A DNA stretch of 7,873 bases from Phil1 sp964600045 (GTDB taxonomy: Bacteria; Bacillota; Clostridia; Christensenellales; CAG-138). The position numbers were made by a program, and so were the translations under genes. The stretch covers positions 1 to 7,873 of the forward strand of contig CAZRHS010000062.1 in the NCBI GenBank assembly GCA_964600045.1, written 5' to 3'. Shown here piece by piece: positions 1-5,900 of the stretch. Each line of letters begins with the position of its first letter. Positions within the stretch are counted from its first letter, which is position 1. A model generated the notes under the pieces. It was not told where the DNA came from and did not search any database. It worked only from the letters and a program-made list of their open reading frames with translations.

Positions 1-264
1 TACCGGCTCGCCCGGCCTTACATAGGAGCCGTTAAAATAGGGAATGTCGGTTAAAGTGTAGCCATTGCTGAAAACAAGGTCCACGCTGTCGCCATAGGCA
101 AAGCCTGCCTCCTCCATGCCGGCGGAGTCTATATCAAGGTCCGCGGAATCAAACTTTTTGTCCTTTTCCATGCCAACCGTTACGCTCGCCTTCTTTTCGG
201 CGCAGGCGCAAAGCGAAAGCATAAGCATTACAAGCGCGAGAAGCGCCGCAAGTGTTCTTTTCAT
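1..264 (-). CDS. Lipoprotein, N-terminal part only (runs off the window)
   Basis: This is the first 88 codons of a gene read leftward; its 3' end lies beyond position 1. The start ATG (264-262) follows a strong AGGAGGAG site (278-271) with a 6-nt spacer. The protein starts with MKRT, then a hydrophobic stretch rich in Leu and Met ending in Leu-Cys-Ala-Cys. That is a lipobox with Cys21 as the probable lipidated residue, so the protein should be membrane-anchored outside the cell. Residues 30-88 contain the segments YGDSVDLVFSNGY and DIPYFNGSYV. From memory, these resemble a domain seen in secreted gut-Firmicutes proteins that is often auto-named SAM hydroxide adenosyltransferase-like (C-terminal domain). 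That link was not checked and the enzymatic N-terminal half of the family is absent here. The gene lies 19 nt downstream of the C69 peptidase gene and is probably co-transcribed with it. Lipoprotein status is likely; molecular function is unknown. Confidence 0.8.
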   Translation of the reverse strand, partial: MKRTLAALLALVMLMLSLCACAEKKASVTVGMEKDKKFDSADLDIDSAGMEEAGFAYGDSVDLVFSNGYTLTDIPYFNGSYVRPGEPV

Positions 265-270
265 TATAAT

Positions 271-278
271 CTCCTCCT
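271..278 (-). promoter_or_regulatory. Ribosome binding site of the lipoprotein gene
   Basis: AGGAGGAG on the minus strand lies 6 nt before the ATG at 264-262. It sits inside the 19-nt gap after the TGA stop of the peptidase gene, which supports both the chosen start and translation from a shared mRNA. Confidence 0.85.
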
Positions 279-283
279 GATTA

Positions 284-1897
284 TCAGTCCGCAAGGGACG
301 GTATTATGCCGTATACAGACGGGTCAAGCTCCACGGAAAGCGGCTCAATCGTCTTAAGCTCGTAAAGCACCTCGTGCGTTTCGGGGTTGCGGCCGTTCTT
401 CATGGTGTTGCTGTTTTTGCTCATGTACCAGCGCACGGAATTAAGCAGCGTGCCCGCGTCCTCAAATGCCTGATTCTGCTGGGCGTTGCAGTATTCGGTT
501 ATAAATTCGCGCGCCGCGTCGTTATCCTCCATTTCGCTTGCCATTGTAAGCACCTTTGCCATGCTCTCGGTCATGCGAAGCTCCGCCTGGTGCCAGTAGG
601 CGCGCACGGGCTCGCCGTATATCTTGTAGGCGTATTGGCCGGTGCCAAGGGTGGTAAGCTCCTTAAAGCGGTAATACGGATAATGCTCCGTATCGAACAC
701 GCCCACCTCCTCCGCGCTCTGGTTGCGGCCGTAAGGCTCGCTTACGCTTGTGGCGGCATTTGAAAGGGGAACAAACACGCCGTAAAGCGCGGGGCCTGTG
801 CTTTCCCAGGTTACGCAGCTCATATCCGCGGGCAGGTTCGGGTAAATCTGGGCAATGTGCACGCTAAGCGCCGTATCCGTGCCTATAACGCGCATATCGG
901 TTCGGCCGGTTTCGTCGGGGTCATACTCCGTGCCCTCGTAGCGGTTTCTTAAAATTTCCATAACATCTATAATGGAAACCTTTTCGTCCGGCGTGAAGCA
1001 GAGGGGATATATCGCATCCTTATCGTAATCGTCGCCGTAAACGGAGGGCGCAAGTATCTGATGGCCTATCCATGTTCTCATGTGGGAATAGTTGGTGGTG
1101 ATGTCGCTGCCTGAATAGGTGGAGCGTAAATTAAGCTCCCCGTTGTCGCCGTATACGGCAAAGCCGTTGTCCACAGCCGTGCTTTCAAGGGCGGGGGAAA
1201 GAATATAATCCTCGTAATCCGTTACGTATTCAAGCGAAAACTCGTTGCCGAAGGCGCACACCGCATCATCGGGCAGAAGCACCGCGGCGTACTGATAACC
1301 GGAGTACATTTCAATATACCAGGCCTCGTCCTGGTCCGCTATAAGGGCAATGTTAACCTCGCTGCTGCCGTATGTATCGATAAGCTTAAGCAGAACATAC
1401 ACGGCCTCTCGTGCCGTTTTGCTCTGGCACACAACAAGGTCGTTCGCCGTAAACTCGGAAAGCCCGTGCTCTATAAGCGGGTCCGCGGCAAGGGCGGCGT
1501 TGTTTGAAAAGGCGGTTATGGACATTATCATGGCCACGCCGTATTCATTCGTGCAAACGGTAGCGTCGCTGCCAAGGCCGTTGGCGGCGGTTGCGCTGTC
1601 CATCCAAGGGGTGGACGTGTAGCGATAGGTTGTGGCGGGTATGGGGGCGAAAACCGTTTTGTCGTTATCCACGGGCATGGTTCTGCCGCTTTGGTGCTCA
1701 ACCCTTTCGGTAATTGTTATGTAGTTTGCCCAAACGTCCTGATAGTCGTTTGATTTGGCCAGCATATATGTGCCGTCCTCGCTCGCCTCCGGCCCTACAT
1801 ACACGGCCGTGCAGGCAAGCGCGCTTGTGAAGCAGGCTCCAAGTACCGTAAGGCACACCGCTATGGAGCATACCGCGCGCAGAGTTTTACCCTTCAT
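284..1897 (-). CDS. Secreted family C69 dipeptidase-like Ntn hydrolase
   Basis: A 537-residue protein of the PepD/C69 type. These enzymes are N-terminal-nucleophile hydrolases in which the N-terminal Cys of the mature chain attacks the amide bond of short peptides. A Sec signal peptide covers about residues 1-28 and ends Ala-Leu-Ala before Cys29-Thr30. Signal peptidase cleavage there would expose Cys29 as the catalytic N-terminus. The following segment (residues 29-52: CTAVYVG, then DG at 41-42, then AKSNDY) aligns without gaps to the start of known PepD enzymes, including Asp51. The usual Arg of the 'ARSED' motif is Lys48 here. Later family-like stretches include TNEYGVAM, CQSKTAREAV and VTWESTGPALYGVFVP. 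The length suits the long secreted members of the family. The ATG at 1897-1895 has a GGAGGA site 6 nt upstream and its own promoter. The protein probably acts outside the membrane in peptide scavenging or wall-peptide trimming; the substrate is not shown by sequence. Confidence is high for the family and moderate for peptidase activity. Confidence 0.9.
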   Translation of the reverse strand: MKGKTLRAVCSIAVCLTVLGACFTSALACTAVYVGPEASEDGTYMLAKSNDYQDVWANYITITERVEHQSGRTMPVDNDKTVFAPIPATTYRYTSTPWMDSATAANGLGSDATVCTNEYGVAMIMSITAFSNNAALAADPLIEHGLSEFTANDLVVCQSKTAREAVYVLLKLIDTYGSSEVNIALIADQDEAWYIEMYSGYQYAAVLLPDDAVCAFGNEFSLEYVTDYEDYILSPALESTAVDNGFAVYGDNGELNLRSTYSGSDITTNYSHMRTWIGHQILAPSVYGDDYDKDAIYPLCFTPDEKVSIIDVMEILRNRYEGTEYDPDETGRTDMRVIGTDTALSVHIAQIYPNLPADMSCVTWESTGPALYGVFVPLSNAATSVSEPYGRNQSAEEVGVFDTEHYPYYRFKELTTLGTGQYAYKIYGEPVRAYWHQAELRMTESMAKVLTMASEMEDNDAAREFITEYCNAQQNQAFEDAGTLLNSVRWYMSKNSNTMKNGRNPETHEVLYELKTIEPLSVELDPSVYGIIPSLAD

Positions 1898-1903
1898 ATT
1901 TCA

Positions 1904-1909
1904 TCCTCC
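1904..1909 (-). promoter_or_regulatory. Ribosome binding site of the C69 peptidase gene
   Basis: GGAGGA on the minus strand, 6 nt before the ATG at 1897-1895. Another ATG at 1904-1902 overlaps this site but reaches a stop after five codons, so the downstream ATG is the real start. Confidence 0.85.
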
Positions 1910-1946
1910 GGATTTTTAATCCCGAAATAAAATTTTTAACCGATGA

Positions 1947-1975
1947 ATTATACCACCGTCAGGGCCTCAAATCAA
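1947..1975 (-). promoter_or_regulatory. Sigma-A-type promoter of the C69 peptidase-lipoprotein operon
   Basis: On the minus strand there is a -35 TTGATT (1975-1970), a 17-nt spacer and a perfect -10 TATAAT (1952-1947), preceded by TGG, which gives an extended -10. Transcription should start near 1940, leaving a leader of about 43 nt. The leader is AT-rich and no riboswitch-like structure was seen. The -35 lies in one arm of an inverted repeat (AAATCAA 1969-1975, TTGATTT 1996-2002), which might be an operator or chance. Confidence 0.8.
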
Positions 1976-2013
1976 CGATTTTTGCCCGAAGCGGCTTGAT
2001 TTTTCCCTATTTT

Positions 2014-2042
2014 TTGAATTGATGGTGAAAGTATGGTACAAT
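2014..2042 (+). promoter_or_regulatory. Sigma-A-type promoter of udk
   Basis: The -35 TTGAAT (2014-2019), a 17-nt spacer and the -10 TACAAT (2037-2042) are preceded by TGG (2034-2036), an extended -10. The predicted start is near 2049, giving a leader of about 30 nt. The promoter is back to back with that of the peptidase operon, with 38 bp between the two -35 boxes. Confidence 0.75.
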
Positions 2043-2068
2043 ATGCGAAAACAAACGAATCACCAATC

Positions 2069-2073
2069 GGAGG
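2069..2073 (+). promoter_or_regulatory. Ribosome binding site of udk
   Basis: GGAGG lies 6 nt before the ATG at 2080, which fixes the start of the kinase. The Walker A loop then falls at residues 11-18, as expected for the family. Confidence 0.85.
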
Positions 2074-2079
2074 CGGCAC

Positions 2080-2712
2080 ATGAACGGCATAATGGCGATA
2101 GGCATAGCGGGCGGAACCGGATCGGGCAAAACAACCATAACAAGGCTGCTCCGCGAGCGTTTTGGCGAGGATATTTCCGTTATATATTACGATAATTATT
2201 ATAAAGCGCACAACGATATGACATACGAGGAAAGGGCAAAGATAAATTACGATTGCCCGGACGCGTTTGATACCGATCTTTTTATAGAGGACATAAAAAA
2301 GCTTAAGCGCGGCGAGGATGTGCTTTGCCCCGTTTATGATTACACGGTGCATAACCGCTCCGACCAAACCGTGCTTGTGAAGAGCGCGCCTGTGATACTG
2401 CTTGAGGGCATATTGCTTTTGAGCGACCCGCGGATAAGGGATCTTCTTGATATAAAAATATATGTTGATACGGATGCGGACGTGCGCATTCTTCGCCGCA
2501 TACTCAGGGACGTGCGCGAGCGCGAGCGCAGCCTTGAAAGCGTGATAGAGCAATATCTTACAACCGTAAAGCCCATGCACGAAATGTACGTTGAGCCTTC
2601 CAAGCGCTACGCAAACATTATAATCCCCGAGGGCGGCCACAATATGGTTGCCGTGAATATGCTTACCGAGCGCATAAACGCGCATATTAAAGGGGCTAAC
2701 GGGGAAGGTTAA
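2080..2712 (+). CDS. udk: Uridine kinase (uridine/cytidine phosphorylation)
   Basis: A 210-residue cytoplasmic enzyme of pyrimidine salvage that phosphorylates uridine or cytidine to UMP or CMP with a nucleoside triphosphate. The P-loop is GGTGSGKT at residues 11-18. The catalytic Asp38 lies in YYDNYYK (36-42), the position of the general base in uridine kinases. The base-recognition segment PVYDYTVHNR (84-93) keeps Tyr86 and His91, equivalent to residues that contact the pyrimidine in human UCK2. VILLEGILLL, VDTDADVR, RRILRDVRER and the late IIIPEGGHN segment are all in family order, and the length is normal. Two departures from the common pattern are Cys59 in DCPDAFD (usually His) and Glu in RERERSL where most members have Gly (RGRSL). 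The gene is monocistronic by layout, divergent from the peptidase operon, and followed by an AT-rich gap. The assignment is secure. Confidence 0.95.
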   Translation: MNGIMAIGIAGGTGSGKTTITRLLRERFGEDISVIYYDNYYKAHNDMTYEERAKINYDCPDAFDTDLFIEDIKKLKRGEDVLCPVYDYTVHNRSDQTVLVKSAPVILLEGILLLSDPRIRDLLDIKIYVDTDADVRILRRILRDVRERERSLESVIEQYLTTVKPMHEMYVEPSKRYANIIIPEGGHNMVAVNMLTERINAHIKGANGEG

Positions 2713-2716
2713 TTAG

Positions 2717-2735
2717 AAACCCGTACAATGGGTTT
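2717..2735 (+). other. Short hairpin just after the udk stop codon
   Basis: AAACCCGT (2717-2724) pairs with ATGGGTTT (2728-2735), 8 bp including one G-U pair, closed by a 3-nt ACA loop, only 4 nt past the stop codon. No T-run follows (ACTCTGCC), so it is not a standard intrinsic terminator. It could protect the 3' end of the mRNA or be a weak pause site. No better terminator for udk was found before 2854. Confidence 0.4.
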
Positions 2736-2853
2736 ACTCTGCCGCGCAAGCTGAAAAAATTTTAGGCATACTCACTCTTTTTGTATTTTCCGCAATTCTT
2801 GGCTTAAATTCTTAATCACTCCAAAAAAGTCTGAAAGATTCATTTTTTTGCTA

Positions 2854-2882
2854 TTGCAAATGGCACATATATCATGTATCAT
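2854..2882 (+). promoter_or_regulatory. Probable sigma-A promoter of the LRR surface-protein gene
   Basis: The -35-like TTGCAA (2854-2859), a 17-nt spacer and the -10-like TATCAT (2877-2882) sit in an AT-rich stretch. The start would be near 2889, giving a leader of about 70 nt. A 7-bp inverted repeat, ACATATA (2865-2871) and TATATGT (2893-2899), brackets the -10 and start site. TATCAT also occurs twice in tandem (2870-2875 and 2877-2882). These might be regulator sites, but nothing identifies a regulator. The remainder of the 247-bp gap between udk and this gene holds no gene that I can support. Confidence 0.55.
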
Positions 2883-2947
2883 AGGAATACGGTATATGTC
2901 TATCTATATCTCGTATCACAATTCCAGAAAATTACAAAGAAAGAGAA

Positions 2948-2954
2948 AGAGGTG
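2948..2954 (+). promoter_or_regulatory. Ribosome binding site of the LRR surface-protein gene
   Basis: AGAGGTG lies 5 nt before the ATG at 2960, in a purine-rich run. The protein from this ATG opens directly with a textbook signal peptide, which confirms the start. Confidence 0.75.
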
Positions 2955-2959
2955 CAGCA

Positions 2960-5900
2960 ATGAAACGAAGAATTCTATCCATGCTTCTGCTTGTTGTTAT
3001 GTTCGCAAGCCTTTTCCCCTCGCAGGCTTTTGCGGAGAATACAACGGCGGACAATTCCGCCCAGGCCGAACCGGAATATAAGGAACCGACCGAAGAAACA
3101 TCCCTGAATCCGGAAACTCCGGCTGAACCGGAAAGCGAAACAGGAACCGAAGCCGAGCCCGTGAACGGCGAAAGCGAGACGGTTGACGCGGTTATCGAAG
3201 AGGATCTCGTCTCCCCCGTGATGGGCGAATCCGTCGCATCGGTGACGGTGACGTATCCCATAGAAGGCACCTGCGGCGAGGGTCTTTCATGGTCGCTTGA
3301 CTCCGACGGAGTCCTCACCATCAGCGGCACAGGCGCAATGCCTGAGTACGGATCTGAGTCAGAGGTGCCGTGGAACGCATACGCAAGCGAAATAAAATCC
3401 GCGACAATCGCCGACGGCGTGACGAGCATAGGCAACTATGCATTTTACAAGTGCACAGCTCTCACAAGCGTGACGATAGGCAGCGGCGTGACAAGCATCG
3501 GCATATGCGCCTTTGATGGATGCAGCGCTCTCACAAGCGTGACAATGGGCAGCAGCGTGACGAGCATAGGCAACAGTGCCTTTAATGAGTGCGCAGCTCT
3601 CACAGGTATAGACTTAAGCAATGTGACGAGCATCGCCGAATACGCCTTTTCTCAGTGCAAGGCTATAACAAGCATTACAATACCCGGCGCCGTGAAGACC
3701 ATCGGCGAATGCACCTTTTCAAATTGCGGCTCTCTCACAAGCGCGACGATATCCGAAGGCGTGGAAACCATCGGCGAGAACGCCTTTTCCGACTGCGGCA
3801 AACTTGAAAGCGTAACAATAGGCAAAAGCGTAACGCTTATCAAAGCTTATGCTTTCGATGAATGCAAAAGCCTCAGGTACGCCTACTATTCCGGCTCAAA
3901 AGCGGAGTGGGATGCTATAAACATCAAGGACGGCAACGACTACCTGACCGCCGCCGTAATATGCAAACTTACCTCCGGCACCTGCGGCGAGGGTCTTTCA
4001 TGGTCGCTTGACTCCGACGGAGTCCTCACCATCAGCGGCACAGGCGCAATGGCAGATTATGCTTGGAATTCTTCTTCCGGCAGCAATTCCGCCCCGTGGT
4101 GGACATATAATGAAAATATAAAAACCGTTGAAATCGCCGACGGCGTGACGAGCATAGGCAAGTGCGCTTTCGGATATTGCAGAACCATTGAAAGCGTTGC
4201 GATACCCGACACCGTGACGAAAATAGGCCGGGAAGCTTTCAAGGAGTGCGAAGCTCTTAAAAGCGTGACTATACCGGATGGCGTAACAAGCATCGAAGCC
4301 GACACATTTTGTTTCTGCGAGGCTCTTGAAAGCGTTACGATACCCGACAGCGTGACGAAAATAGGCGATTATGCCTTCAAAGTCTGCACAAGGCTGAAAA
4401 ACTTGACGATAGGCAGCAGCGTAGAGAGCATAGGCGAGACCGCCTTTGCCAACTGCAGCGCTCTCACGGCTGTAACAATTCCCGCCAGCGTGACGAGCAT
4501 AGGCACAGGCGCCTTTGACTCCTGCACCGCTCTCACAAGCGTGACGATAGACGACAGCGCGGCGGAAATCAATCCGGAAGCGTTTACAAAATGCACCGCT
4601 CTCACAAACGTCGACTTAGGCAGCAAAGTTACGCTTATAGGCGAAGGTGCCTTTAGCAAATGCACCGCTCTCACGGCTGTAACAATTCCCGGCAGCGTGA
4701 CAAGAATCGAAAGAGACGCCTTTTACAAGTGCACCGCTCTTACAACCGTAACTATACCCGCCTCCGTTACGGATATTAGGGATGGCGCGTTTGAGTACTG
4801 CGATAATCTTACGGACGTATATTATTACGGCAGCGTTGTACAATGGAACAGCATAACAATCGGAGACGACAACGAATGCCTTGAAAAAGCGAACAAGCAC
4901 TTCGTCTCCATGCAGATGACGATTGACCGCGAGTATATAACCATGGAATCCCGCGATGAGCCCGTAACCTTAACGGTTACCGTTACACCCGCGGACAGCG
5001 CGGACCTTGTCGAATGGTGCGCGGAAAACCCCGACGGAAAAGAGATAATCACCGTCGCGGACGGCGTAATAACGCCCAATTCGGATGGCCTTGCCGGCAC
5101 CGCATACGCCGTTGCGAAGATAGAATCCAACGGCGAAGTTATCGTCTCCGCCCGCTGCCGCGTTGACGTAACGGCGGCTTCCACAACGGATGAAATAACC
5201 GGCGTACAGCTCGGCACAACCTCCCTTACAAGCGAGCTTTACAGCAAGGATTACGCGGAGTTTGATATTCTTCTTCTGCTGAAGAGCTGGGAAGACGCAT
5301 CCGAGGCAAACGAGAACGGCATATCCGAGGTTGAGCTTGAGAGCACGAATTTCGCTTCACCCGCAGGGGTAAGCGAGTCCGAAGAGGAGGACAGCACCCC
5401 TGACAACACCGGCGTTGCCATAACGAGCGCCAGATTTACGGACCCCGCGGCAGAGGCCATGTTTAACCTTGTCGTTGTTGACGACAGGCGCATCGCCGTT
5501 GTGCCTAAGAGCGGCGCAATTGATAATCCCGCGTCCGTAAAGTCCGCCTACACAAGCGCGGTAGCCGTAACCGTGGGCGATACGGAATTCGTAACGGATA
5601 CAAAGCTTAGGCTTACCGTTAAAAAGACCACGCCCAAGCTGAAGGCGACCGTAGCGGCGTTCAACTCTTTCTATTCCGGCCAGAGCAGAACCATAGAAAT
5701 CACCGGAGCGACCGTAGAGTCGATAGCCATAGACACAAGCAAGAAAAACGTCGATTGGCTTACCCTTAATGCGGAAAACAAGATTCTTACGCTTAATGAA
5801 GACGCTCCGCTTAAGAGTACCTCCGGCAGCTTGTATCTTACCGTTTATACCGAGGAGTGGGTAATCGGCATCCCCGTAACGCTCAGCGTGAAGAACACGT

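Noticed and set aside
374..1622. Plus-strand open frames of 129 and 90 codons opposite the C69 gene
   Set aside because: They are antisense shadows of a gene with strong family motifs, and no ribosome binding site or promoter supports them.
1972..2685. Long open frame of 237 codons on the minus strand, antisense to udk
   Set aside because: It lies over a clear uridine kinase with motifs intact. Its translation is a His/Tyr/Ile-rich string without recognisable motifs, and it has no convincing ribosome binding site.
2751..2815. Possible terminator in the A/T-rich stretch after udk
   Set aside because: Only weak A/T pairing (around GAAAAAATTTT) was found, with no stable GC stem before the T-runs.
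2848..3081. 77-codon open frame on the plus strand across the LRR gene start
   Set aside because: It overlaps the signal peptide coding region in another frame and spans the predicted promoter; the composition is not protein-like.
3266..4807. CRISPR-like or tandem satellite DNA in the LRR region
   Set aside because: The repeats are in frame, encode a regular LRR pattern and have no unique spacers; they are protein repeats.
3445..4900. Several open frames on the minus strand under the LRR arrays with repeating peptides such as MLVT and IVTLVRA
   Set aside because: Their repetition mirrors the 69-bp repeat of the sense strand. They are shadows of the LRR coding sequence.
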